64,000 nucleotides of DNA from Allodiplogaster sudhausi (GCA_945643635.1 CALZFC010000029.1:2426501-2490500), one strand, 5' to 3'. Counted from the stretch's first letter, positions 1 through 14,421 are shown. The notes: generated by a model from the sequence alone, not told the origin. Numbers and translations are program-made.

Positions 1-245
1 AGCTGCACATTAAGAATATAATTATAAAGAAAAAGCATCAAGAATAAAATTATAGATTGGCCTCTAAAAGTTTGCTTAATGAATTAGAGTAATAAGAATA
101 TTGCTTTTGGTTAAAAAAATAATTTGCACATTGATATTTAAAGCATTATGAATATAAGCTTAAAATTTGCAGCATGAATTAGAGTTGAAGTAACATTAAC
201 AATATTAATATTTTGCCAATGTTGGCGAAAGGTGGAATGCCTTGC

Positions 246-1647
246 CTTCTTGAAGATGAGTTTCTTCTTCTCCTTGGTCGGCGGCGTCGTGACTACGTTC
301 GTTAGCTTCTTGTGCTCGTCATCTAGAAATTACAAGAAAATTATTATTAAATCTTTTACAAAAACACTTAAATATTTTATATAAAAAAACTACTTATGTA
401 TATGTATTTACGAGATAAACTTGTTTTAACATTAAATTAAAAAATATATATATTAATTAATTAATTAAGTAAGTAATTAATCAACCTGGCGTAGGTGGCG
501 AGCTGCCGCGCGAGTTGCTTCGCGGCATCATGGCGTCGAGATTGCCGAGATTTGACGAAGACGCGGATTGCTTGCTTAAAAATTGCTCTTCTTCTTTCCT
601 CTTTTTTTGCATAAAAGTTTATTTTCATTATTAAAAAAAAATTATATTTTAGATTAGAATTTTTTTCTGAAAATTTTGAAATAATCTAATTAATTAACGA
701 ATTAATTACTTTAATTAATTATTTAATTAATAAATAAAAAATATATTTACAATTTGACGCCATGCTTGGCGCTCTGCTGCCGCAGGCTCTCGAGCTTGAG
801 CGGCGACGGAATGAAGCCGAGGTCGTGGCCCTCGCGCACCAGCCGGCCGATCCACCAGTCATTGTTGTACTTCTGCGGAGACAAGGGAGAGAGAGGGAAA
901 GAGAGAGAGAGAGAGATTAGGAGAGAAAGAAAGCGAGGGAGAGAGATTTAGAAAGAAATTGAGAGAGATTAAGAGTGTGACAGAAAAAGAGAAGATGAGT
1001 GAGAGAGAGAGAAAGAAAGAGCGAGATGAAGAGAAAGAAAAAGAATTAGAGAGATTAAGAAAGAATAAGAGATAAAGCGCGAGTGAGATAAATAGAAATT
1101 AAAAGAAGAAGAAAAAAGAGAAAGAGAGCACCGCGAGACTGACCTCTTTGATGTGCAGAAAGTCCTTGACCTTGAATGAGACGGCGCATCCGTGCACGGG
1201 CGAGTCATCATCAACGCAGCCATCGTACTCGACATTCGTGCAGACGGCGAAGGCGACCGCTTTGTACTGTAATTAAGTAGTAATTAAGTAGGAATTAAGT
1301 AGAAATTAATTAATTAATTACAACTTAAGTACAGATGCCCTATGAAGAAAAGCGTCATATTAAATTCGTTCGTTGGACCTTTAATTATATAACCCGTCTG
1401 ATGAAGCCATCGAACCTCTTGGATCCTTTCTAGTCTTGTATTTATATGAGTGAGAATGGCCCCCGGCATCGGGATCCCATAAATTAATCCCCCTTGCTTA
1501 ATCCCTTTCTCTATTAGTCATCTGTATTGTGCGGGGAAAGAAGGTGGGATTACAAGGATAACTGGCTTTCGCTGGGCATTATGGCAATGCATGCGATATA
1601 TCTCTCTTTGTCTCTCTCTCCCTTTTCTCTATCTTTCTCTCCCTTTC

Positions 1648-1680
<33 letters not shown>

Positions 1681-2795
1681 CCTCTCTTATCTCTCGCATT
1701 CGTTCTCATATGCCCCTTCGCTTTCCAACATCTCATTCCCCTTCTCTCTTTATCCAGAATTTTCACTAGCGAATTCCGCTTAGATCCATGCATAATTCAC
1801 ACGCTAACAAGCGGGCAAAAAAAGTTTTTTTTTCGCTTACATTCCCATCTCCATGCATGATTAGGAAATCGTAAATGAAGATAGCAAATATCAAAATAAT
1901 TCCAAAGCGCTCTGAGGTCAATAAAATAAATTCCCCAAAAAAATCTATATCATTTTGACATTAACAAAAAAAACATTATTACTATACGCCACGAAGGTTC
2001 AACCGTGTGCACATTCTAGTCTGATCTGCCAACTATTCCATTCAAAAAAAGAAGCATTACTGCCGCCGTCCATTTTTATCGTATTTGCACGAGAAGAAGA
2101 AAATAAATTTTTGATTTCGCGCCATTTTTGGAGCTTTTGAAATTCCCGCCAATTCAAACAACTTCTTAATCTCTACCGTACGTACCCGTGCACGATCGAG
2201 TTGCAGTTGGGCCTGCTGCTCGGCGTCCCTGCGGATCGCCTCTCTATTGCCTTCTTCCAGGTCAAAGTCGGCGTCGTGATGCGAAAAGTTGGAGTCGGCA
2301 CTCGGCTGAAGTAAGAATGAATGAATGAATATTATTTATAGTGTGGTCTATTTATAGTGTAGTCTATCAAAGCGGACACTGTAAGAAAGTGAAGAAATAT
2401 TTCCCAATGATTAGTTTAAAAAATTAATAAATAAGCAAAGTAATAAATGTGAATGAACATTTAGTACCATTGTTACAGTCATAAAGAAGAGTGAATTCCC
2501 CATTTCATGACAGAAAATGTAAGAAAAAACCGTAGATGATTCAATATACAGATTAGAAGAGGCGCACTTTAGGGCAAATATGCATGCATGTACATACCAT
2601 TTTGAGCTTATATTTTTAACAATTTTACTAATAGAAACTGATGAGATGCAAAAAAAACCACAAAAAATATAAGTATATATTTTTATATGATGCCAAGAAG
2701 CATAAACCACATGTTAAGGAAGCTAAATAAAAGAAGAAAAAAGTAAATATAAAAAAAATAGAAATTTCATTACGAACCCTGCGACGGAAGGTCAT
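246..2795 (-). CDS. Voltage-gated calcium channel beta subunit, 5' part (partial)
   Basis: Cytoplasmic auxiliary subunit that binds the pore-forming alpha-1 subunit and controls its surface delivery and gating. Six minus-strand exons chain in frame: 2778-2795, 2186-2305, 1144-1266, 751-872, 486-598 and 246-322. They encode an N-terminal charged segment ([19 protein letters not shown]...[11 protein letters not shown]), then the SH3 region ([53 protein letters not shown]), then the HOOK linker rich in Ser and Pro ([16 protein letters not shown]). The order and spacing match the CACNB / nematode CCB family. The guanylate-kinase-like domain is not in the window, so the gene continues past the left edge. 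The start is the ATG at 2795. A splice acceptor at 2817 would extend this exon to 2816 (SPSREPD before the Met), so the true 5' end is uncertain. The last exon ends in a GC donor (AAG|GCAAGG). The SH3 intron is filled with GA on the plus strand, which is a CT tract in the sense strand just before the acceptor. Confidence 0.88.
873..1143. repeat. GA-rich intron of the calcium channel beta gene
   Basis: Imperfect (GA)n from about 880 to 1130, lying between two SH3 exons. Read on the gene's strand it is a long CT polypyrimidine tract ending at the acceptor tctccgcag at about 873-883. Confidence 0.9.
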
Positions 2796-2816
2796 GTCTG
2801 GCTCTCTGCTCGGGCT

Positions 2817-3005
2817 CTAGGCGCCAGGTGTCACAATGAGAGACAAATGACGAGGGCGATGGAGGCTTTTTTGTTTTCTCTGCTTCTCTGGCCTCTCTCT
2901 ACCTCTGTCCTCCTTGTTCTGCTTAGCAGGCCTTTTTCGGGTTCCGTCAGACGTAATAAGCGCCGAGGAGAGGGCGGGTGGCACCAGAGAGAGAGAGGTA
3001 AGAGG

Positions 3006-3058
<53 letters not shown>

Positions 3059-3742
3059 GTTCTCTTCCTTGCCAAGCGAGGGAGAGAGCGTCCACCAAAT
3101 GTCGAGATCAATCTGTCCGTGCAGGCCGAGGCCCAATCCCGACGTTTTCTCCCTGGAAAGCCCCTATGGCAAACGAGCGAGCGGCATACAATGAGCGAAG
3201 CCGAAGGCTAAAGAGTAGAGTGAATTTTGAATTTTGAATTTTGGCGCCAATTGCTGCTTGATAGACGAGTATCTATACAAATATTTCACATTCATATATG
3301 CATATTTATATACATACATCAACAAGCGCGGAAACGGCGACTTCATTGAATAATATACATACATATATAATATATATGTTTGTATTTACATATGTACGAG
3401 TGGCGGACACAATTCTATCTAAGTAAAACGTGTCTAAATGAGAAGATTCTAATGGTAAGGCAGCAATAAAGATACGTTTATTATTAGCAGCAAGAAGGGT
3501 TGGGTTGGGGGTTCTAATAAGCAGAAAAAAATTAACTTTTTGGAGATAACTTACTTTTTTTATATCAGCAGCATTCATAAAAATCGTCGTTGAGGTATCA
3601 AAGATTAACAGCAAATTTTCACACAAAGTTCTTGTAGTAGCTGTTGAGAATGTGCTTCACACGCGCGGCAACTTCCTTTTTGGAGAAGAGAAGAAGAGGG
3701 AGATTGCCAGTGAAGCCTGGGCAGCCGAGTGGCTGTCTACTC

Positions 3743-3783
<41 letters not shown>

Positions 3784-3938
3784 TTCTATTCCTCGTTCCC
3801 TCTTCTCTCTCTCTCTCTATCTCTCTCTCTCTCTTTCAACCTCTTTTGGCAATTCTATTGGCCGCGGAAGTGTCGGACGGGAGCGCAGAGTGCGGGGGAG
3901 TTGGTTCTCGACAAAAAAAGAGTGGAAAGTAGTTCTCT

Positions 3939-3987
<49 letters not shown>

Positions 3988-4545
3988 AGAGGGAGAGAGG
4001 GAGAGAGAGAAGGAAAGAGAGAGGGAGAGGGAGAGAGGGAGAGAGGGAGAGAGAGAAGGAAAGAGAGAGAGAGGGAGAGGGAGAGAGGGATGGAAGAGAT
4101 AACAGAGAAAAAAGAAAATAGCATGTGCTTGAACGAATGCGCGACATAATAAGGGAAGAAAATTTAATATGTAACGGAAAAAAGGCGCGGCAGGCAAGTA
4201 TGCATGTGAGAGAGGGAAGAGAAATAAAGGGAGAGAGAGAGAGTGAGCGAAAGAGTTAGTGAAAATAAAGAGAACCGATAGAGAGAGAGAGAGACAGAGA
4301 GAGAGAGCAGAGAGAGAAGTGAAAGAAAAAAAGCATCGCAACGTGTATGGAGATTCGCAAAAGGGGATGGGGCGGGCCGGCGTTGGCATTTCGTATGTGT
4401 CTTCTTCTTCTTCGCCTGAGGGTGAAAAGCGCAGATGAGGCAGCCGCGGCTTCCCGCTCGTGGCCAGGAATAGAGAAGAGAGAGAAAGAGAGAGATAGAG
4501 AGAGAGATAGAGAAAGAGAGAGGGGTTAGAGAGTGAAAGGGAAAA

Positions 4546-4577
<32 letters not shown>

Positions 4578-5372
4578 CAGGAGTGAGAGGGGAAAGCCTC
4601 CGCTCTGGCAGACAAGACATCGAGGAGAGCGGGCAAAAGCAGCGACCGCGACGCATCCGCAACGCGTGACTCTCTCCCTTCCGTCGCTCTTTTTGACGGA
4701 TAGGAATAAGCTCAGGATCTCGAGCTCTCAATACCTCTCTCTCCTCTCTCTCTCACTCTCTCTCTCGCGCTCTCTCTCTCTGCGACACTCTCTCGCTCTC
4801 TCTCTTTCTCTCTCGCTCTTTCTACCACTATTCCCTTCTCTGTTGTTCTACCAGACTCGAACTTTCACTCTTCCTTTCACTTCCCTCCCTTCCCCTCGCC
4901 AATCACTAGCTTTCTATCGTTCCCTGTCTCGTCTCTCCCCCTCTCTTTTTCTCTTCTCTCTTCTTTATCTTCTCTCGGTCTCTCTCTCTCGCTCTCTCTC
5001 TCTCTCTAGCTCTCTCTCTCTCTCGCTCCCTCTCGCGCTCTATGTCTCTCTAAGTGCTCCCTCGAGAGGCGGTGAGATGCAGCAGAGAGAGAGAGAGAGA
5101 GAGAAGCAGCCATCCAGAGCATACACACATACACACAGACCGCTCACACGGTGACTCTGCTTCTCTCCTACTCTGAGTCTTCAATGCTATTTCCGTTCTC
5201 TCTCTCACTCTCTCGCTCTCTTTCTCGTTCTCCTTCTCTCGCTCTCTCTCTCTCTCTTTTGCCTCTCTCTCTCTCTCTCTTGTGGCTATTGTCTCTATTC
5301 CACTCATCAATCCTCATTTGTTCTCACCTTGTCCCATCTCTTGCCTCGCTTTCTACTCATCTCGCTCCCTCG

Positions 5373-5423
<51 letters not shown>

Positions 5424-6368
5424 TTCTCTCGATTCCTCTCTCCGTATCTATTTCTATCTCAATCGTTCTCTGTTCCTCATTCGCTGCCTTTCAATTCACC
5501 TTCTCTCTGTTCCCTCTGCTTCTCCTCTTCCCTTCTATTCTTCCATTCTTCTTCCTGTCCGAATATCCTCCTTGACATCATCATATCATCAATCTAACCA
5601 CAATATCTTAATTTTTTACCTTAATTTTTGATTTGCCAGTTATTTCTTCTTTCTTTCCTTTGTTATGAGATAGCTTCTTTTATTTCTATTATTACATACT
5701 ACTATATTATCCTTTGCTGTCACCAAGCATAGTCTTTCATTAATAAAACACACATGAGAACGAACAACAGCGTCGACGCATCTCGATTGAACTATAAAAC
5801 TCGTATGAATGTAGTGAATAAGAAATAAAGAATTCTATAAGACACTGATACAAAACAAAAATCTTCTAATAACTTTATTCTACGACTTTTAAAAAATTTT
5901 CACTCAGAATTTACCATTCTATAATAAATAATATCATGGAAAATTTGCAAGTCGGTATTTCAGGGGAAATCAAACTTTTTTACATTGTAAAAAAAATCTT
6001 ATGCGATTTGAGGAACGTTACTTTTTATGTTTCAAAGAGGGCATATGTCTGTCAAGGATTTTCAAAACCAGGCCCAGGCACTACATTAGCACTGGAACTC
6101 GTGGCCGGGTAAGCCAGAGATTGAGCAAGGACCCGGTTTTGGTGGTGTCGGAGACATCCCTGTTTTCAGTACATTGTAGCTCGTTTGGTTGTTTTGTCCC
6201 TCCTTGGAGAACAATGCATGGACCCAATGCCAGACTTGCACACAAGAAGTCTGGCATTTTTGGGCGAGAATGACGATGAAGTGTGAACTGTAGAAACAAC
6301 GGGGACGTCTAGAAACCGGGACAGCCAGGAGTATGAGAAAGAGGCAGTGAGAGATAACAGAGAGACAA

Positions 6369-6422
<54 letters not shown>

Positions 6423-7003
6423 AAACGGAAGAGATAGAGAGAGATAGAAAGAGAGAGAGAGAGAATCTGAGAGAGAGAGAGAGAGTTATGTGCGACAAGA
6501 CAATTTTAATAATTAGCAGGTCACACATTACGATGTATAAGACCAAGTACTTGCTGGCACACAAAAAAGAATGCCCTTAAACATAGAGTGTCTGGAAAAA
6601 AAGAATAAGGAATGAAAGAGTGAGGTAGAGAGAGGGAGAGTCAGAGTAAGAGAAGAGAAGAGTGAGAAGTTAGAGAGAGATAGAGAAGAGAGAGAAAACT
6701 AATGAAGCAAAAAGAAAGTGGAAGGCTTGAGTCACAACAAAGCAGAAACCACCAGAACAGACACATTCATCGACATAAGTGCGAGAACTTAAAATTTGGC
6801 AAAATCGGTTAGTTTTGAAAATGTTCTTCTTCTTCAAATCTGGTCAATTCCATCTTATTCGACTTTGAACTTTGGATATATTGTTTTTTGAAAATGAAAA
6901 AATATATATGCATTTATTTAAGAAGAGGAAAACATGTTTTCCTTATTAGCTTTATTTGGTTATAATTGTATTATTTCTCCATTCAGCGCAGTTCCACTGT
7001 TAT
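2817..7003. repeat. Intergenic CT/GA microsatellite field
   Basis: Contains pure or near-pure CT or GA tracts at about 3010-3060, 3745-3835, 3935-4090 (GA, minisatellite-like GAGGGAGA variants), 4225-4330, 4470-4580, 4735-5070, 5190-5440, 6360-6490 and 6620-6695. Between them are AT-rich spacers with no convincing gene. One non-repetitive stretch (about 4345-4440, minus strand) encodes an acidic segment GEEEEDTYEMPTPARPIPF that could be an upstream exon of the calcium-channel gene, but its phase does not join the known exons. A small hairpin (tgccagactt...aagtctggca) lies at about 6230-6260. Confidence 0.8.
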
Positions 7004-9652
7004 ATGGTGCCGAGAGTCTTCAGAGGCGTTCTCACATTACTTCTGTCATGCATATGTCAGTTCTAGAACGAGAGCTGCCTCAAATGATTCACATGATGTA
7101 TTTGAACACGTATTATTCTTACTGCAACAAATTACTTTTCTTTCCCTTGCTTCTCTTAATGTATCACAGATTTTAGGGCCAGCCGTTATTCGAGCACAGG
7201 ACTGGTCGGCAAGTAAGTTTTGTTTTCAAGTACATATATTTCAACTCTGAGAATTGTTCTAGACAATTTCTCTGTGACAATTCCACATAACTCTGCTGGA
7301 CAATTGCTTAGAGAAGAAGGGAAAGAATAAAAACAATGATCGCAAAATATCATCCAAGGACCTTCCTTCATTTTCATACTTTAATTTTTTTAGTGCAAGT
7401 TCAGTGTACGGTGACCACGAGCTGTCGGTATATCTATTCGAATTCCTTGGTAAGCGTATGAGAGAATTATAAATTTTATAAAAGTGAACCCATTTTTCCA
7501 AATTATTAAAAATGTGCATACTACATATTCGATATGTATAAATACCAGGAGGGAAAAAAGAAATGTTCATTGCCAAAAAACTTTTTTGGCTCATTGCCAA
7601 AAACCTTTTCTGGGTCGTTGGCAAAAAGTCGTTGCTCTTGAGGTGTGTCGAGAGTTCCCGAGTTGGCAGTGCACAGACGTCGTGATCACTACGGATGACG
7701 CATTGGAGTGCGTCATTGGCTGCGACTCCGGCTATGATCTTGTTGTAAGTGAAAATATGGATTTAAAATATGTCGTTTCTCAACTACGCGGAGCTGCCGA
7801 ATTAATTAAAAGATTTACAACCATAAAAAGTTCGCATAGAGGATACTATTTCCTAGAAGTTGTAACCAAAAGATTTATAACTATAGAAAGTTCGCACTTT
7901 CAAGAAGTTTAGAACATTCACGTAAATACAGTGGCTTAACTACGCGGACGCCACCGACAACGTCGTCTCTCCTCTGACATGCTCTGCATCGTCAATGTGG
8001 TGGACGTGGACGACGCAGGCAGACGGCGCCGCGCACTCGGACGGCGCCGGATGGCATCCAGAGTTTGCGTGTCGGCCAGGTTTTAGTAATTTTTATTTTT
8101 TATTTGTTTTCTCCGTAAACGCCACACGTCTAGCTAGATTTCGATGTGTGAATGCACCCGAATTTTCGTTGAATAAAGAATAGATGTTTTTGTACCAAAT
8201 ATTACGAAGCGTTTTCCGAGGAGAGAGAGAGAAAATTAAATAAAATGTTCAAATTAAAAATAAAAATAATTAATTTTTCAGTTTCCGGCGACCACTCCGT
8301 GACACCTTCAGGTGATCGTTTATAAAAAATCGATCATTACTTTTTGAATTTTTCTGTACATAAATATTGTTTTGCAATTTTATCTTCTTTTCTTTTACAT
8401 TTTCCACCTTTGAATTATCATCTTTCTTGCTCAGTCTCGTGCAACAATGGCTGCTTTCTTCTCAACGCCGAGGTCGCATGCGTGCTTACTGGCGAGTGCA
8501 CGACGCAGGTTTTTCTTTCTTTTTTTACATTTATTTTAAAGCAAGTAAAAACTCACATTTGAATTCGCGCCATTTTGCCTAACACCAGCGAGATAACATG
8601 TGATTTAGAGAGACTACAGTAGTCAGGAAATTGAAATATGTATGTTACGGTTGAGTTTTTCTGCTCCTTTAAGGTGGCTAAAGTTGTCGACAACAGTGAT
8701 ATCTGCGAGGTTTCATGTGACACCGGCACGTTGGAGGTGGATGAAAGCCTCTTTATATTAAAGGAGTGCGATCACCGCAAAAAATATTATGTGATATTTC
8801 AAATTGGCGCCGTACTCACATTCGCGCGTGATATTTTCACGCAGCGGGTTTGTGCGACCTGCAAAATAGCAGGCGAGAATGAGAGAGTGAGGAATCACAG
8901 GGCAGACGCGGCAATTCAAACCTGCATTAAATATTTTTCGATGATCGCCCTCTTTTAATTGAATAAATGTTCAAGAAAGCTTCAAGAAATATTTGAGTAT
9001 TCTAATTTTTTTACAGTAGTAGCTAAACATATTCTCCTTTAGATAAATAACAGAAAAAAATGTATCTTTGGAGTTCTGTGCATTGTTTAAGTTTTCTCGC
9101 TTTACAGTACTACAACTTTTACACGTTCGAATACTCGGAGTGGGCGACAAGTCTACAGTGTAGCTACCAGACCTATGAGACCGGCGGGCCCTCCTACTGG
9201 TTTTGGCAAGTCGTCAAAGGATCCTTCTTCTCTGGAAATCTATTCTAAACTCATTATACTAGGCGGAAGATGACGAAAATAAAATCGAAAATAACTTTAA
9301 CTTCTCATGTTTCCTCGACCGATATTGTACAAGATTTAATGATAAATGAAAAAAATATATTTATTATAATAATAACATAAAAAAATTAAATTATAAAATT
9401 ATATTCAAAAACGAAGGATATTTTGGGTCTTACTACGCTGCTGACGGCACACTCACAACGCCGTATCAATGGATGCGTGGGCCTATTGTGTGCAGATTAC
9501 GTACGGCGTTATCTCGTTCTCTCACAATCTTCCTCTCTCGATCTCTCTCTATCTTTCTCTCTTTCTCTCTTTCTCTCTTCTCCACTCTCTCCATTCTTTC
9601 CCTGCTTCTCCATTAGTCTAATAAACTCTATCTCTCTCTTTTGCTCTCTCTA

Positions 9653-9683
<31 letters not shown>

Positions 9684-10518
9684 TTATTTTGCATTTCCTA
9701 TTCAATATTTCAGCCAACGAAACAACGACCACGACGAGCACCGATTCAACCACCACATCAACGACAACTTCAACTACAACAGTGGAGCTAACAAGTATGA
9801 CCTCGTTGGCCGACAATACTACAGACTCCTATGCAGTATCCCAAGATAGTTCTATCGTACTCTCTACGACGGGCTTCTCCACAATAACGTCGTCCACTTC
9901 TTACTCATCTCCTCCACTCATCTCTTCCACTTCTAACTTGGACACGACAACAACAACGGCAGTACCTGTCACGAAGTCGTCGGACAATGAGACAACAGCG
10001 GAACCAATTATGACGACAACTATGACGAGCTCTACTTCAGAGACTTCTTCGGGCACAACGGTCTGTACGCTTATTTATTCCTCACTACCTTTCTCATCTG
10101 TCTGATTGCTGTTTTTGCAGATCTCTCTCTTTCTCTCCTTGTTCCCCTGTTCCTCTTCGCTGCTCTCTTTTTTCTGTCCACTTTCCCTATTTTCCTATGC
10201 CTCTTTCTGTCTGTTTCGCTCTCTCCAGCTTATTCAGTTCGTTGGTTAATAATTCAAACACATTCTCTCTCTTTCCCTCTCCCTCGCTTTCTCTCTCTCC
10301 CTCTCTTTCTCTGTCCCTCTCTCTCATCTCTTTCGCTCTCTAAACTTTCAGAACAGTGCCATGACGACCACGACCTCTTCTCCGTCGTGCGGTGGATACA
10401 TCACGAACAATTCGATGTCTCTTATTTGAATCTCTCTTATCCTGTCTGCTAGATCTTTCTCTCTCCTTCTCTGTCTGTTTCTGTGTCGCATCTCTCACTC
10501 ATTTTCATTCTCTCTCTC

Positions 10519-10564
<46 letters not shown>

Positions 10565-10763
10565 AATCTTCCTTTCCCTCATTCTCTCTCTCCACTGTCT
10601 TTCTTCTTCTCTTACATTGTCGCTCTCTGTCTCTTTCGTTTTTTTGGCTCTCTCTCTCCCTCTTCCTTCCCTCATTCTCTCTCTCCTCTGTCCTTCTTCT
10701 TTTCTTACATTGTCTCACTCTCTGTCTCTTTCGCTTTTTTGTCTCTCTCTCTCTATGTCTCAT

Positions 10764-10798
<35 letters not shown>

Positions 10799-13700
10799 CT
10801 TCCAGTCTGTACGCCAGCAAGTGCGTCGCCGTGGACTCTGCTGCCATCTGCGATGGCTCACCCTGCATCTGCTCGCCCGGCTACACAGGAACCTTCTGCT
10901 CATTATGTAAAGACTGATAATGCCAATCAACTTAATCAAGCAATAAATTAATTAATTTTATATGCTGTTAATTTTGCAAGAATACATAATTTCCAGTAAA
11001 TAAAATTTATTGATAAATTCAATGAATCAGAGATATTTTCCTCGACAAAAAAATCACCATTTTTTGAACTTACTTTTCGAATAATTATTCAGTAATCTCG
11101 CTCATCGACGCGCTTAACGGCGAGATTGGCGGCACGGCAACGAATGTTGTGCTTGGAGTAAGTAAATACAGAATTTCTCTTCTGCTTTTACTCATCTCGT
11201 CTCTTTCCGTTATCAAGCTATACATTTCTTCTCCTTCTTCACTAATGATGGTAAACACGAAATTTATGTGTGAGCGAAGAAATTTTTTTTATTTTTTCTA
11301 GCTCGCTGATTCCTCGCGTAGTGTACAGCGAGTGGGCAGCTCTGCCGGCAATAGCGTAGCGTTTGAAGAGGCGCTCCCGGCACTCCTTGTCTCGTTCAAT
11401 GTCACCTCGGAGGATCTCGACGATTTTGGCTATGACGAAGCGGACATCTTCCAGTATTTGGCATTCGAAAGGCAGGATCTCAACGTCAGGTTGGCGATGA
11501 AACAATTTGCCCATTTTTTCTTCATCTTTCCATAAAAGCACACCGAGAATGAATGTGCTTTTTATCAATCGACATTTCTATCGTATGTAAGAATATATGA
11601 CGCGATTTACGAGAGTTTCAAAATGGCATGGGACCCGGCCAAAATCGACCGGCTTGGATTTTGTTCAAAAGTTCCTAATAGGTGTTTTCTGGTATGAGGA
11701 ATCGATTGGAAGTGATCTAGTCATCAGAATATGTCTCTTTCGTCCGCTATGAGGGCTTGAATTATTAGGCTTGCCGCGCTGGGAGGCGAGTTGGATGCAC
11801 GTCTGAGGTCACTGCGCCGCACGTTTTTGAGATATTGAAATGAAAATATGCATCTTAATAGCCAAGATATTGTTCAAAACAACTAAAAAAGAAAAACTTG
11901 AAAATGTTTAATTTTCAATTTTTATAGAATTTAACGTCTGAGGGAGCACAGAAAACGTGTTTCTTATTTTCTAATAACAAAACCTATACAGCTGTATAGA
12001 GCTTTAAAAGAGCTTTTGAATGGACTATTGGGTTTAGAAAACTTAGGATGCGCTGAAGTTTTCTGATCAATTATCCCGGAGCGGCAGTACAAAAGAGCAC
12101 TTCATAATCATTTTCGCACATCGAAACATACACCATAAGGAAGAGCGCGTGAAATTTCCTACAAGCGGAACCTCTTTCAATCACCTTTCAAGTCTACAAT
12201 GTATTGTTATAAGCTATAAATGTTGGGCCGATAGTAAAATTTGCATTGCGCCCAATAATCCATTTTTTAGTTTATTCGAATTAGAATATTCCAATTATTT
12301 TTTTAGCGCCTTTCCATGAAGAATTGTTCTAAGCAGATGCCTTAGTCTTTTGATTTACAACAAGTAGATTCGTAATTTTATTGTAAGGGTTTCAGCTTGA
12401 AGCAAATTTCACGCTCTTTCTTGTGGTGTATGTTTCGGCATACGAAAATGATTGTGATGTAGTTCTTCTAAGACGCGGTCATGCTGATTTGCACTGCGCT
12501 CCGGGATAATCGATCAGAAAACTTCAGCGCATCCTAAGTTTCCTAAACCCAATAGTCCATTCGAAAGCTCTTTTCAAGCTCTATACAGCTGTATAGGTTT
12601 GGTTGGTAGAAAATGAGAAACACGTTTTCTGTGCTCCCTCAGACGTTAAATTCTATAAAAAGTTGAAAATTAAACATTTTCAAGTTTTTCTTTTTTAGTT
12701 ATTTAGATCAATATCTTGGCTATTAAGATGCATATTTTCATTTCAATATCTCAAAAACGTGCGGCGCAGTGACCTCAGACGTGCATCCAACTCGTCTCCC
12801 AGCGCGGCGAGCCTAATAATTCAAGCACTCATAAAGAGACATTTTCTGATGACTAGACCACTTCCAATCGATTCCTCATACCACAAACCACCTATAAGGA
12901 ACTTTTGAACAAAATCCAAGCTGGTCGATTTTAGCCGGGTCCCCTGGAAGTTTGATTCGATTTGATTCTCTCGCAAATCGCGTCATATATATTAAGATAT
13001 TATTTACTACAAAATATGCACATTTATCTACAAATGTACATTCAGATTTGTATGTACATATGTTACATATATATTTTTTGCTTTTTTGAATAGCTTTTTT
13101 TTATCGGGAAAATAAAATTAACAATTCTTGTATACAACAGCGAAAACGTGGTACGCATGATGGATTGGTCTCTTGGTCGCTGCTTCACTTTCAATGACGC
13201 GAGCAGACCGATTACGATGAGAGCGCGTATGATTGGACCGCGAGGAGGTTGTGATAACTTTTAATATTATTTTAGATTTGTTTAAAAGTATTTTATTAAT
13301 ATCTTAATTTGCGTTTTAATTAATTAATTAATTAATTAACTTTCCTATTTATAAGAATACGGTTATGTATAAGCTGGCATGTTTCGTCTGATTAAAAAAA
13401 AGAAGAATATATTTTTTTTAATAGTGCAGGAGCGCGAAACATAACCGTAGTCTAAAAAACGAAATTCAAGTGGGAGTGTGTTTTGGCTCCTTTAAGTTGA
13501 TGTTTATCAGGCGTCGCCTCCGCTCTCTTCATCAACCAGTCCGAGTACCTTCCGTGGGTGCAGACGGCCGGCGTAGCTGTCTACGTGCATGAGGCAATTT
13601 TTTTTAAACGTTTTTTTTCACTTTTAAAAGTTAACTTATACATCTAATGGAGTACGAAACTTTGCCGATGTCTGCTTAATTTGTGACTACTATTTATTTA

Positions 13701-14259
13701 TAGTTTGATATTTACGTTTCTCTCTAATCACATTCTAATATATAGTACTATGTACTTAAAAAAGTATAATTAACAAGAATTATTTATTTTCATCTCTCTA
13801 TCATTGAAGGTCGGCACTGACATTTTCGTCGAGTCTCAAAAGGTGAACGTTCAGCCGGGCTACTCGTATGCGATCGCTATAGAACAAGTTTGAATTGCTT
13901 TTAATTATAAGAGTAATTAATTAACAAAGAGTAAGATACTTGCGAGCTTTTACGCTTATTAAAGAAACAGTTCTATAATTTTTCTTATTATTATTATTTA
14001 ATAAAACTTACAGACTCCGACGACTCTGCTTCATGAGCCGTACAGAAAATGCGCAGCGAGTCCAAGTGATGCCTCGTCGTACTATTTTAATGGCTCTTAT
14101 ACAACTGCGGTGAGGAAATTCAGTCCTTTCTTTGACAATCTCTTTTGATATACTGGTTCATTCATTCCTTCTATTCTTAATCTCTCTCTCTCCCACTTCC
14201 TCTTTTCTGCTCTCATCTCTCTCTCTGTCTCCACTTTCTCTCTCTCTTTCTCTCTATCA

Positions 14260-14296
<37 letters not shown>

Positions 14297-14373
14297 CACT
14301 TTCTCTCTCTCTCTCCCACTTTCTCTCTGTCTCTCTCTGTCTCTCTCTCTCTCTCCCACTTTCTCTCTCTCTG

Positions 14374-14421
<48 letters not shown>

